41,505 bases of DNA from Rhizobium sp. Q54 (GTDB lineage: Bacteria; Pseudomonadota; Alphaproteobacteria; UBA2966; CAIVPW01): contig CAMDCA010000013.1 of NCBI GenBank assembly GCA_945889645.1, positions 1 through 41,505 on the forward strand, given 5' to 3'. This document shows positions 1 to 7,779 of the stretch, one piece after another. Position 1 is the first letter of the stretch. Every line of letters begins with the position of its first letter. The notes under the pieces were generated by a model, which saw only the letters and a program-made list of their open reading frames with translations, had not been told where the DNA came from and did not search any database. The translations under genes and the position numbers were made by a program.

Positions 1-147
1 AGGCTGTTGAAAAAGTCAGCGGCGGAATGTTTGCGCGCAACAATAGAATCAGGACGGCCCCAGTCTTGAATCGATCTTGCGTGAATGGTGCATCTCGCGA
101 ATCAAAGTTGCGCACGACCATGGTCCAAAAACCTATTTCAACAGCCT
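1..147. mobile_element. Short inverted-repeat element (MITE-like or IS remnant)
   Basis: The first 12 bases (AGGCTGTTGAAA) are the exact reverse complement of 136-147 (TTTCAACAGCCT), and the match continues imperfectly inward (14 of 17). The ends resemble IS5/IS1182-type termini, from memory of those families. The interior is only about 120 bp and holds no credible transposase, so this looks like a non-autonomous derivative or an internally deleted IS. CTAG follows at 149-152 and could be a 4-bp target duplication of the IS5 type, but the left flank lies outside the window and cannot be compared. The window starts exactly at the repeat edge, which may mark a contig end. Confidence 0.6.
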
Positions 148-234
148 GCTAGGGGTACTGTCGCCCCGCGCTTGCGCCGGGACGCGCACTCGTCAATTTC
201 TGAATTTTCGCTGATTTCCTGGGATTCCCCGCCG

Positions 235-263
235 TTGCGGGACTCGAGGTCGATTCCTATACT
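235..263 (+). promoter_or_regulatory. Sigma-70-type promoter of dksA
   Basis: TTGCGG (235-240) is followed after exactly 17 bases by TATACT (258-263), five of six matches to the -10 consensus. Transcription would start near 270, so both candidate dksA starts (294 and 327) lie downstream. This is a housekeeping-type promoter, unlike the sigma-54 promoter of the neighbouring flgF operon. Confidence 0.6.
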
Positions 264-326
264 CCGCGCCCAATCCGGGGTTGGCCGCGCGTCATGGCGG
301 CCGAGAATTGGGAGTACCAGGTGAAT

Positions 327-743
327 ATGACCGTACGTCTGCCGAAAGGGTACCGGCCCTCGGACGACGAGGCCTTCATGAACCGGAAGCAGCGTGAGTA
401 CTTCCGGCGCAAACTGTTGGCGTGGCGCGAAGAGCTCCTGAAGGAATCCACCGAGACCCTGCAGCACCTCCAAGAGGAGAGCGCCGCCGCCCCCGACATG
501 ACGGATCGCGCTTCCGCCGAGACGGAGCGTTCGCTCGAGCTGCGCACGCGCGACCGCGAGCGCAAACTGATCGGCAAGATCGACGCGGCGCTGCGCCGCA
601 TCGACGACGGATCCTACGGCTACTGCGAGGAAACCGGCGAGCCCATCGGCCTGCCGCGCCTTGAAGCGCGTCCGATCGCGACGCTCAGCATCGAAGCGCA
701 AGAACGCCACGAGCGCCGCGAGAAGAGCTACCGCGACGAGTGA
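327..743 (+). CDS. dksA: RNA polymerase-binding transcription factor DksA
   Basis: DksA binds the secondary channel of RNA polymerase and, with ppGpp, adjusts rRNA and amino-acid promoter activity. The protein is about 138 aa, usual for the family. The N-terminal half carries the coiled-coil core (segments around YFRRKLLAWREELL), and the C-terminal globular part has YCEETGEPIGLPRLEARP. Only one of the four zinc-finger cysteines of the E. coli type remains; the other three positions read T, S and A. As I recall, this single-Cys form occurs in alphaproteobacteria. I prefer the ATG at 327, because homologues begin MTV-LP--YRPS and GGAG lies at 311-314. An in-frame ATG at 294 would add 11 residues. 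The gene is monocistronic, converges on flgH, and has a hairpin terminator behind it. Confidence 0.93.
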   Translation: MTVRLPKGYRPSDDEAFMNRKQREYFRRKLLAWREELLKESTETLQHLQEESAAAPDMTDRASAETERSLELRTRDRERKLIGKIDAALRRIDDGSYGYCEETGEPIGLPRLEARPIATLSIEAQERHERREKSYRDE

Positions 744-770
744 GGCGGTCGCGCACTCGCCAAGAATTGG

Positions 771-796
771 AAAGGCCGGTCTCGCGACCGGCCTTT
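771..796. terminator. Bidirectional hairpin terminator between dksA and flgH
   Basis: AAAGGCCGGTC (771-781) and GACCGGCCTTT (786-796) form a perfect 11-bp stem around the tetraloop TCGC. The stem ends in A/T pairs, so the transcript in either direction finishes with a short U run. It sits 27 bases after the dksA stop and about 105 bases after the flgH stop on the other strand. Confidence 0.85.
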
Positions 797-902
797 CCGT
801 TTCGAGCCGGAGATCCGACTCAACTGTCCGATGAGGCTCCGCCTTGGAGCGGAGCAATGACGTTGTGCCTCGCCCCGCGGACGAGCCACTGCATCACGGC
901 GC

Positions 903-1670
903 CTAGAAAGGCGCGATGATGTCCAACAGCTGCTGCCCGTAGCGCGGCTGCTGCACGTCGGTGATCTGGCCGCGGCCGCCGTACGAGATGCGGGCCTCGG
1001 CGATCTGGGTGTGCTGGATGGTGTTGGTGGCGGAGATGTCCTCCGGCCGCACGATGCCGGCCACCGTCAGCTCACGTACCTCGAAATTCACGCGCACTTC
1101 CTGGCGGCCCTGGATGACCAGGTTGCCGTTCGGCAGCACTTGGAGAACCATCGCGGCGACGGTCAGGTTGATGGTTTCGTTGCGCTGCACCGCGCCATCG
1201 CCCGCGAAGTTGCCAGCACCTGTGGCGCCGAGCAGCGCGCCCGGCGCGACAGCCTCGGGCAGGACTTTGCCGAGCTGTGTCTCCAGACCGAACAGGTTCG
1301 GAATGCCGAGAGTCTCATCCGCGGTGCGTGTCCGCGTCGTGGTGTTGGCGACGTCGGCCTTGTCGTCGATCGACACGGCCACGGTCAGAATGTCGCCGAC
1401 CCGCGCCGCGCGTTGGTCGCGGAAAAATGCCTTTGCGCCCGGACGCCACAGAGAGTTGGCAAGGCGTGGCGCCTGGTCGGGCGCCGGCAGGGGCGTGGTC
1501 ACCGGACGGTAGTCAGGGCGCTCGGTCGGGTTGGCGACCGCGGCCATCACTGGCGGCTCACCGATCTGGGCAATGCGGTCGATGGTGTTGGCGCAGCCGC
1601 CAGCAGCGAGCAGCAGGGCGCCGGCCCAGGGGCGGAGGCGGCTCGGCGTCAACTTGAAAGTGCGCTTCAT
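903..1670 (-). CDS. flgH: Flagellar L-ring protein FlgH
   Basis: FlgH forms the outer-membrane L ring around the distal rod. The protein is 255 aa. The N-terminus is a lipoprotein signal with the lipobox LAAGGC, lipidated Cys at residue 26. The middle and C-terminus contain the FlgH family blocks: SLWRPGAKAFFRDQRA, a VGDILTV segment, LPNGNLVIQGRQEVRVNFE near residues 180-198 and RPEDISATNTI. It is the last gene of the minus-strand flgF-flgG-flgA-flgH operon, 23 bases after flgA. No flgI follows; the next gene is the convergent dksA, so the P-ring gene must lie outside the window. Confidence 0.96.
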   Translation of the reverse strand: MKRTFKLTPSRLRPWAGALLLAAGGCANTIDRIAQIGEPPVMAAVANPTERPDYRPVTTPLPAPDQAPRLANSLWRPGAKAFFRDQRAARVGDILTVAVSIDDKADVANTTTRTRTADETLGIPNLFGLETQLGKVLPEAVAPGALLGATGAGNFAGDGAVQRNETINLTVAAMVLQVLPNGNLVIQGRQEVRVNFEVRELTVAGIVRPEDISATNTIQHTQIAEARISYGGRGQITDVQQPRYGQQLLDIIAPF

Positions 1671-1693
1671 GGGGACCCTTCCGTCGTGCGGAA

Positions 1694-2650
1694 CTAGCGC
1701 GCGTTGGCTTGTTGGATCGGCCGGCGCGTGGTGATGCGGACGCGACCCGGCCCTTCGACGACGCCCTCGATCGTTGTGTGCGTCTGCGTGTTCATCACCT
1801 GGACGGTGTCGCCCAGGCCGCCGTTGGCCAGAGCGCGACCCATCGCGGTGAGCTGAATTCCCGGCGCTTCGACGATCATGGTGACGTTGGAACCCTTGGC
1901 GACGACGATCGGTGTCTGCACGTCGGATACGCGCACCGGCTCGTTGGGACGAATGGCGCGGCGCGGCGCGTAGCCGACCAGTTGGTCGGGCTGCAGGGCG
2001 ACGCCCTGGGTGAGGCGATCGGTGCGCATGTCGGCCCAGGCGATATCGGTGTCGCGGATGACGACGCCGATGGCGACCGTGTTGACCAGCACGGGGATCT
2101 GGACGATTTCGTTGACGCGGCCGCGCACCACCGTGCGCTGCGCGTCGGTGCCGTTTGCGGGCGCGACAATGGTGGCAGAGAACGTTGCGCGAGCGACGTC
2201 GTAGTCCAGGTTCTCGATCTTTACGGTGAGCGGCGCGTTGCGCGGCACGGTGAGCGAGAAGTTGGCGTTAGGAATCTCGGCCCGCAAGCTGCGGCCGAAG
2301 GCGCGTCGCGCCAGTTCTTCGTCGAGGGCGTTGAGCACGACGTCTCGTGGAACGACTGCGGCGGAGCGTTCCACAATGATGCCGCGCGCGCCGCGCGCAT
2401 CCCAGGTAACGCCGTTTTCCTTGGCCAGCATCATGACCTCGGCGACGTTGAGCATGGTGCGTGCACCGGGCGCAGGGGAGGCCGCGACGCGGACGGCGGC
2501 ACCCGGGCCGCGCGTGCCGGTGACATCGCCGAGCGTGATCCACGGACCGTCGACGGTGACGTTGCCGCCGGCGACCTGGGCGGCGGCCGGAACGGCAGCC
2601 CAGCTCAAAGCGACGATCGCGGCGGCTCGCAGAACGCGCAGGATGGTCAT
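1694..2650 (-). CDS. flgA: Flagellar P-ring assembly chaperone FlgA
   Basis: FlgA is a periplasmic chaperone that assists FlgI in forming the P ring. The protein is 318 aa, longer than the roughly 220 aa of E. coli FlgA but usual for alphaproteobacterial forms. It begins with a Sec signal peptide (hydrophobic core IVALSWAAVPAAAQ, cleavage near residue 25). The C-terminal half contains the SAF/ChapFlgA domain, with IRDTDIAWADMRTDR, a PNEPVRVSDV segment and GSNVTMIVEAPGIQLTAMGR. The gene starts 20 bases after flgG, with GGGAAG as ribosome-binding site. Confidence 0.95.
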   Translation of the reverse strand: MTILRVLRAAAIVALSWAAVPAAAQVAGGNVTVDGPWITLGDVTGTRGPGAAVRVAASPAPGARTMLNVAEVMMLAKENGVTWDARGARGIIVERSAAVVPRDVVLNALDEELARRAFGRSLRAEIPNANFSLTVPRNAPLTVKIENLDYDVARATFSATIVAPANGTDAQRTVVRGRVNEIVQIPVLVNTVAIGVVIRDTDIAWADMRTDRLTQGVALQPDQLVGYAPRRAIRPNEPVRVSDVQTPIVVAKGSNVTMIVEAPGIQLTAMGRALANGGLGDTVQVMNTQTHTTIEGVVEGPGRVRITTRRPIQQANAR

Positions 2651-2670
2651 GGCTGCTTCCCCTATTCGGG

Positions 2671-3456
2671 CTAACGCAGGGTGGTCACGGTGCGCATCAT
2701 TTCGTCCGATGCGGTGATGACCTTGGAGTTCATTTCGTAGGCGCGCTGGGCGGTGATCAGCGACGTGATTTCCGACACCGGGTTCACGTTCGAGGTTTCG
2801 AGGAAGCCCTGGCGGATCACGCCGAAGCCGGGATCGCCCGGGGTGCTGACGTTGGCGGCGCCGGAGGCCGGCGTTTCCAGCAGCAAGTTGTCGCCGATCG
2901 ATTCCAGGCCTGCCTCGTTGGCGAACACGGCGAGTTCGAGCTGGCCGAGGTTGGTCAGGTCGGTCTGGCCGGCCAGCTTCGCCAACACTTCACCGGTCTG
3001 GTTGATGGTGACGTCCACGGCTTCCTGCGGAATGGTGACGCCGGGCTGCACGACGAAGCCGTCGCCGGTCACCAGCTGTCCGGTGGGCGAGCGTTGGAAT
3101 GAGCCAGCGCGGGTGAACGCGTCCTGGCCGTCCGGTAGGGTGACCCGGAAGTAGCCCTTGCCTTCGACTGCGACGTCGAGCGGGTTCTCGGTCGCCGTCA
3201 GGTCGCCTTGGGTGTTGATGCGGTAGACGCCCGACACCTTGACGCCGACGCCGATCTGAATGCCCGTGGGTACGATGGTGCCGGCGTCTGACGATGGAGC
3301 GCCGACGCGCCGCAAGTCCTGGTAGAGGAGATCCTGAAACTCCGCCTTCTGGCGCTTGTGCGCCGTCGTGTTCATGTTGGCGATGTTGTTCGAGATCACC
3401 TCGACGTTGGTTTGCTGCGCGAGCATACCCGTCGCTGCGATGCTGAGGGACCGCAT
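2671..3456 (-). CDS. flgG: Flagellar distal rod protein FlgG
   Basis: FlgG polymerises into the distal rod of the basal body. The 261-aa protein has the rod/hook N-terminal motif LAQQTNVEVISNNIANMNT (residues about 13-31), the central D1 segment ENPLDVAVEGKGYFRVTLPDG, and the C-terminal helix LITAQRAYEMNSKVITASDE, which packs with the N-terminal helix. The length matches the family (about 260 aa). A purine-rich AAGGGA precedes the ATG. It follows flgF by 31 bases in the same operon. Confidence 0.97.
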   Translation of the reverse strand: MRSLSIAATGMLAQQTNVEVISNNIANMNTTAHKRQKAEFQDLLYQDLRRVGAPSSDAGTIVPTGIQIGVGVKVSGVYRINTQGDLTATENPLDVAVEGKGYFRVTLPDGQDAFTRAGSFQRSPTGQLVTGDGFVVQPGVTIPQEAVDVTINQTGEVLAKLAGQTDLTNLGQLELAVFANEAGLESIGDNLLLETPASGAANVSTPGDPGFGVIRQGFLETSNVNPVSEITSLITAQRAYEMNSKVITASDEMMRTVTTLR

Positions 3457-3487
3457 GGTCGTTTCCCTTCCTATGAATCTTCGTTGA

Positions 3488-4219
3488 TTAGCCGCGCAAC
3501 TGCGGAAGGCGTTCCGCCATCTTGCGTTGCAGTTCGTGTTCGGTCTCGATCAGTTTGTTCGACGCTTGGTAGGCGCGGCTGGTCTCGATCATTGCCGCCA
3601 GTTCGATGACCGGTTCGACATTCGAGCGTTCAAGCATGCCCTGCAGCGTGCGGGCCTTGGGCGCCACTTGCTCGGGTGAGTCGGTGGTGAAGTAGCCGCC
3701 GCCGCGTCGCCGCAGCGTCTGCAGGTTGTCGAAGGTCACCAGGGCGAGGCGCACAGGCGGACGGCCGCCGACGGTGAGGCTGCCGTCGCCGTTGACGATC
3801 AGAGGTCCGAGGGAAGGATCGGCGAGGATCGGGCGCCGGTTCTCGTCCAAGATGGCGTCGCCTTCGGCGCTCGCCAGATTTCCCTGCGCATTGATCGTCA
3901 GATGGCCGCCGCGCGTATAGGCGAGGTCGCCGGTCGCGGTCTGCGCGACCAGGAAGCCGTCGCCCTGCAGCCCGATGTCGAGCGGGTTGCCGGTGCGTTC
4001 GATGGGGCCTTCGCGGAAATTGATCAGCACGCCGAAGTCCTGGACGTAGGACAGCTCGCGCTGCGGCCCAGCCTTCATCAGGAACTGTTCGAACAGCGTC
4101 TGATTCGCCTTGTAGCCGGTGGTGCTGGTGTTGGCGATGTTGTGCGCGATGACATCCATCTGGCGTTGCAGCGCCATCTGGTGCGAAAGGGCGATATACC
4201 CGGTGTTGTCCATCGTCAT
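3488..4219 (-). CDS. flgF: Flagellar proximal rod protein FlgF
   Basis: FlgF is a proximal rod subunit. The 243-aa protein carries the flagellar rod motif MDVIAHNIANTSTTGYKA near residues 17-34, the family segment GNPLDIGLQGDGFLVAQT and the C-terminal SNVEPVIELAAMIETSRAY helix. It is shorter and more divergent than FlgG, as usual for FlgF. It is the first gene of the flgF-flgG-flgA-flgH operon, about 70 bases downstream of the inferred start of a sigma-54 promoter. ATG codons at residues 1 and 3 are both possible starts. Confidence 0.95.
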   Translation of the reverse strand: MTMDNTGYIALSHQMALQRQMDVIAHNIANTSTTGYKANQTLFEQFLMKAGPQRELSYVQDFGVLINFREGPIERTGNPLDIGLQGDGFLVAQTATGDLAYTRGGHLTINAQGNLASAEGDAILDENRRPILADPSLGPLIVNGDGSLTVGGRPPVRLALVTFDNLQTLRRRGGGYFTTDSPEQVAPKARTLQGMLERSNVEPVIELAAMIETSRAYQASNKLIETEHELQRKMAERLPQLRG

Positions 4220-4568
4220 GGCACGTCTCGCCTACTACTGCTGCTGCCCGGGCGGTCGGCTCGATCGCCGGACAGAGGAATCCTAAGAACGCCCCAGGGG
4301 TGGTGCATGGCGCGTGCCAGAGTTAATGGCGGCAGTTTTACGGGTGTCTCGGAGGACCAAGAGGGCGCCATGCCTGCCGTCCGGACGCCCGGCGCCCGGC
4401 AGAACCTGCCGGGATTTGGCCGATCAGGCCCCGCGCGCGGGGGCGACACATCCGGCAAACCTTCTCTTAACCATCCGGCGCTAGCCTCCTGATAGCTTGG
4501 AATCGGGACGCGCCCCTTGGGGGTGACGAATCGCGCCCCCGCGCGGACGTTCAGGATTGGGGCGAGCC
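4220..4568. other. Divergent flagellar intergenic region
   Basis: These 349 bases separate flgF (minus) from fliL (plus). They contain the sigma-54 promoter for flgF and several GC-rich inverted repeats such as CGCGCGGGGGCG-type runs near 4430. A TTAACCAT sequence at about 4467 resembles a CtrA half-site but lacks a properly spaced partner. I see no convincing promoter for fliL and no credible gene. Confidence 0.5.
4304..4319 (-). promoter_or_regulatory. Sigma-54 (RpoN) promoter of the flgF operon
   Basis: On the minus strand the sequence TGGCACGCGCCATGCA matches the -24/-12 consensus TGGCAC-N5-TTGCA at all specified positions except one (A for the first T of the -12 element). The invariant GG and GC doublets have the correct spacing. 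The expected start lies near 4292, about 70 bases before the flgF ATG. Rod and ring genes in alphaproteobacteria are commonly RpoN/FlbD-dependent, so the position fits. Confidence 0.75.
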
Positions 4569-5105
4569 ATGGCCGACGACGAAGAAGAGCAGAAGTCCGG
4601 CGGCGAAGCCGAAGGCGGCGACGAGGAGGGTGGAGGCGGCGGGCGGAGCTTCAGTCCGCTCAAGATCGTTTTGTTCGTCGGCTTGCCGGTGCTGTTGCTG
4701 ATTGGAGCCGGCGCGACGGCGTACTTTATGGGTTGGCTGAACTTCTTCGGCGGTGGCGCAGAGGAAGCGGCGACCGAGGAGCACGACGCGGCCCCCGTCG
4801 CCGCCGCGTTCGTCGATCTGCCGCGCATGACGGTCAACCTCGCCTCGACGGGCAACCAGCGTGCCTTGCTGCAGCTCACCATGTCGCTCGAGTTGGCCAA
4901 CGCCGCCGTGAAGCCGCAGGTCGAAGCGGCGCTGCCGCGCGTGATCGACCAATTCCAGGTCTTTCTGCGCGACCTGCGCGTCGAGGACCTTGCCGGCACC
5001 CGCGGCACCTATCGTTTGAAAGAAGAGATGCTTGCGCGCGCCAACGCCGCTCTGGCACCGATCAAGGTGTCCGACGTGCTCTTCCGCGAAATGCTGGTTC
5101 AGTAG
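4569..5105 (+). CDS. fliL: Flagellar basal body-associated protein FliL
   Basis: FliL is a single-pass inner-membrane protein that surrounds and stabilises the stator. From ATG 4569 it is 178 aa. The N-terminus is acidic and Gly-rich and cytoplasmic; a transmembrane helix follows at about residues 35-60 (IVLFVGLPVLLLIGAGATAY). The periplasmic FliL domain has FVDLPRMTVNLAS and LLQLTMSLELAN. A TTG at 4557 in frame would add 4 residues, but the ATG gives the usual MADDE start. It opens the plus-strand fliL-fliM-DUF6468-motE-TPR operon. Confidence 0.95.
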   Translation: MADDEEEQKSGGEAEGGDEEGGGGGRSFSPLKIVLFVGLPVLLLIGAGATAYFMGWLNFFGGGAEEAATEEHDAAPVAAAFVDLPRMTVNLASTGNQRALLQLTMSLELANAAVKPQVEAALPRVIDQFQVFLRDLRVEDLAGTRGTYRLKEEMLARANAALAPIKVSDVLFREMLVQ

Positions 5106-5147
5106 TTTTTTGGTTTGGCCGCGCGCGCGGCCGTAGGGGACACGACG

Positions 5148-6242
5148 ATGGCCGACGACGACAAGAAGCCCGATGCGCCCGAGGACGACAAGATGGCCCA
5201 GGAATGGGCGCAGATGGCGTCAGGTGGCGGGAGCGGAGCGGCAACGGGCGGAGGCGACTCCGCACCGTCGGACTCTTCCAGCCGGGTTCTCGACCAGGCG
5301 GAAATCGACAGCCTGCTCGGCTTCGGCGGCGCCGGCGACTCGATGCCGGAGCAGTCCGGCATCCGCGCCATCGTCAACTCGGCGCTGGTGTCCTACGAAC
5401 GTCTGCCGATGCTCGAGGTCGTGTTCGACCGCCTCGTGCGTCTGATGTCGACCTCGTTGCGCAACTTCACGTCCGACAACGTCGAAGTCTCGCTCGACAC
5501 CATTACGTCGATCCGCTTCGGCGACTATCTGAATTCGATTCCGCTGCCCGCCATCCTGAGCGTGTTCCGCGCCCTGGAGTGGGACAACTTCGGCCTGATC
5601 ACGGTCGACAGCTCGCTCATCTATTCGATCGTCGACGTGCTGCTGGGCGGCCGCCGCGGCACCGCCACGATGCGCATCGAGGGCCGGCCCTACACCACCA
5701 TCGAGCGCAATCTAGTCGAGCGCATGGTCAGCGTGGTGCTGGAAGACCTGAGCGCTGCCTTCGAGCCGCTTTCGCCGGTGACCTTCAGCTACGACCGCCT
5801 GGAGACCAATCCGCGCTTCGCCACCATCGCGCGCCCGGCTAATGCCGCCATTCTGGTCAAGCTGCGCGTCGACATGGAAGACCGCGGCGGCCGCTTCGAA
5901 ATCCTGTTGCCCTACGCGACGCTCGAGCCGGTCCGCGAACTGCTGCTGCAGCAGTTCATGGGCGAGAAGTTCGGCCGCGACACGATTTGGGAAACCCACT
6001 TGGCCAACGAGTTGTGGAGCACCGAGGTCGACCTGCATGCCATTCTCGACGAGCAGACCATGTCGCTGAAGGACGTGATGGATTTCACCGTCGGCAACAC
6101 ACTGCTGCTCAACGCGCATCCAGACTCGGTGGTGCGCCTGGCGTGCGGCGGCGTGCCGTTGATGCGCGGCAAGATGGGCCGCGTCGGCGACCACGTCGCC
6201 ATTCGCGTCGTCCAGGGTCTGCACAAGCCAAGCGAACAATAA
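5148..6242 (+). CDS. fliM: Flagellar motor switch protein FliM
   Basis: FliM forms the middle layer of the C ring and binds phosphorylated CheY to switch rotation. From ATG 5148 it is 364 aa. After a low-complexity Gly/Ser N-terminus comes the CheY-P binding motif LDQAEIDSLLGF (about residues 46-57), then the CheC-like middle domain (YERLPMLEVVFDRLVRLMS, FGDYLNSIPLPAILSVF) and a C-terminal SpoA domain (VDLHAILDEQTMSLKDVMDF, RLACGGVPLMRGKMGRVGD). The ATG is preceded by AGGGGA. An in-frame upstream start at 5115 is less likely. It lies 42 bases after fliL. Confidence 0.97.
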   Translation: MADDDKKPDAPEDDKMAQEWAQMASGGGSGAATGGGDSAPSDSSSRVLDQAEIDSLLGFGGAGDSMPEQSGIRAIVNSALVSYERLPMLEVVFDRLVRLMSTSLRNFTSDNVEVSLDTITSIRFGDYLNSIPLPAILSVFRALEWDNFGLITVDSSLIYSIVDVLLGGRRGTATMRIEGRPYTTIERNLVERMVSVVLEDLSAAFEPLSPVTFSYDRLETNPRFATIARPANAAILVKLRVDMEDRGGRFEILLPYATLEPVRELLLQQFMGEKFGRDTIWETHLANELWSTEVDLHAILDEQTMSLKDVMDFTVGNTLLLNAHPDSVVRLACGGVPLMRGKMGRVGDHVAIRVVQGLHKPSEQ

Positions 6243-6363
6243 AACGCGCGGCTGGTAACGAAGCGTTTGCGATCTGCTTGTAGGTTTGCTCGGCGCGGGA
6301 TTGCTCCGCGACAGTACGGCGAGGCCCAACAAAGGCGCGCCGGAGTTAGTAGGGGTCAGTACG

Positions 6364-7008
6364 ATGACGCTTGAGCCAGCCGTCGGTGTCTTCCTGGATG
6401 GACTGATCGCCGTGCTGCTGGTGGTGACGATCACCACCGGCTTGTTCCTCAACCGCCGTATCGAACGCCTACGCAGGTCGACGCGCGACATCAACACGCT
6501 GGTTGGCGGATTTGACAAGGCGACCGCCCGGGCGCGTTCTGGCATCGAGACGCTGCGCAAGACCCTCACCGAAAGCGGTGAGCAATTGCAGAATCAGATC
6601 GACACCGCCCGCAGCCTGCGCGACGACCTCAAGCAGATCGCCATCGCCGGTGGCCGCATCGCCAACATCGAGCCGCCGCGCCCGGCGCCCAAGGCGCCGC
6701 GGCCCAAGGCACCCATCACCGCCGAACCCAAAGGCATGCCGCGCGCCGAGCCGCCTTGGGCCGAACTGGGGCGTGACGAGGACCGCGAGCCAGCCCGCGT
6801 CGAACCCATGCGTCCCGCCACGCAGAAGGCCGAAGGCCGTCCTGGCCTCACCAAGCGCGCCGAGAAGCCCAATTTTGCAGGCCCGGCCCGCGCCGTGGTC
6901 GGCCAGACCTTGAACCGCAAGACCGCGGCCGCCATGGCCCAGGAAGCCACCAGCGAGGTGTCCGAAGTCGAACGCGAGTTGCGCGAACTGCTCCGCAACG
7001 TACGTTAA
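6364..7008 (+). CDS. DUF6468-type flagellar operon membrane protein
   Basis: A 214-aa protein between fliM and motE. It has one N-terminal membrane segment (about residues 8-28, LDGLIAVLLVVTITTGLFL), then an arginine-rich stretch and a predicted coiled coil (about 29-100, with heptad-like RSGIETLRKTLTESGEQLQ). A long Pro/Ala/Lys-rich linker leads to a short acidic C-terminal helix (SEVERELRELLRNVR). Gene order and architecture match the alphaproteobacterial family annotated as DUF6468, whose role in motility is not established as far as I know. The ATG at 6364 has AGGGGT upstream; an upstream in-frame start at 6286 is less likely. Confidence 0.8.
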   Translation: MTLEPAVGVFLDGLIAVLLVVTITTGLFLNRRIERLRRSTRDINTLVGGFDKATARARSGIETLRKTLTESGEQLQNQIDTARSLRDDLKQIAIAGGRIANIEPPRPAPKAPRPKAPITAEPKGMPRAEPPWAELGRDEDREPARVEPMRPATQKAEGRPGLTKRAEKPNFAGPARAVVGQTLNRKTAAAMAQEATSEVSEVERELRELLRNVR

Positions 7009-7064
7009 TCTAGGGCGAGGGGCGGGCCCACAGAAGCGGCGCCTGCCAGATCGGGGAAACGACC

Positions 7065-7685
7065 ATGCGCATTCGCCTGCTACCGGCTACGGTCGGACTC
7101 GCCGCAATCTTTTTCGCTGTGAAGGCCGTTGACGTCTGGCGCGGCTCTGCCGGCGTTCTCGGACCCAGCATCTTCGCGGCCGTAACGGTCTCGCCGGCCA
7201 AGGCGCAAGCGGCGCCGCCCGCCGCCCCGGCACCCGCGACCGCTGCGCCGGGCCAGATCGTCTTCACGCCGGCCGAACTCGACATGCTGCAGAACCTCAA
7301 GATGCGCCGCGAGGAACTGGACGAGCGCGAGCGTGAGATCGACGTGCGCACCAACCTGCTCGTCGTCAGCGAGCGCCGGGTCGAGGAGCGCATCGCCGAG
7401 CTCAAGAAGGTCGAAGAGACTATTCGCGGCCTCCTGGTGCAGTACGACAAGCAGCAGGAAGAGCAGCTGGCGGCGGTGGTGAAGATCTATGAGGCGATGA
7501 AGCCCAAGGACGCCGCCAATATCTTCGACCGCCTGCAGATGCCGGTGCTGCTCGAGATCGCCGAACGCATCAAGGAGCGCACCATGGCGCCGATCCTGTC
7601 AGCCATGAATCCGACGGTGGCCAACGCTCTGACCATCGAGATGGCGACCCGGCGGACCCTGCCTGCCACGGGCGCGCCGCTCTAG
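7065..7685 (+). CDS. motE: MotE-like flagellar motor chaperone
   Basis: A 206-aa protein with an N-terminal membrane anchor or signal (LLPATVGLAAIFFAVKAVD), an Ala/Pro linker, a charged coiled coil (about residues 70-140, EELDEREREIDVRTNLLVV) and a C-terminal MgtE-N-like domain (VVKIYEAMKPKDAANIFDRL, ILSAMNPTVANALT). This is the layout of MotE, a periplasmic chaperone for MotC described in rhizobia, and of related FliG/MgtE-fold proteins. GGGGAAA precedes the ATG. Its place after fliM and the DUF6468 gene supports a motor role. The specific partner in this organism is inference. Confidence 0.82.
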   Translation: MRIRLLPATVGLAAIFFAVKAVDVWRGSAGVLGPSIFAAVTVSPAKAQAAPPAAPAPATAAPGQIVFTPAELDMLQNLKMRREELDEREREIDVRTNLLVVSERRVEERIAELKKVEETIRGLLVQYDKQQEEQLAAVVKIYEAMKPKDAANIFDRLQMPVLLEIAERIKERTMAPILSAMNPTVANALTIEMATRRTLPATGAPL

Positions 7686-7779
7686 GCCCCGCAGCGGTTG
7701 CGGGTGGTTTGAAGCGACCGTCACTGCGCCCGCGATGTTCGCTTTACCACCCGGTTCAAAGAGTCTAGGTAGGTCCTTG

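Noticed and set aside
4460-4475. CtrA-like TTAACCAT near fliL; similar TTAAC at about 14708 and 14793
   Set aside because: None has the TTAA-N7-TTAA spacing required for a full CtrA site.
4517-5842. Plus-strand open frame of 441 codons across fliL and fliM
   Set aside because: Arg-rich shadow of two clearly recognised genes in another frame.
7735-7779. Upstream start for the TPR protein at 7735
   Set aside because: The ATG at 7780 has a better ribosome-binding site and gives a proper signal peptide.
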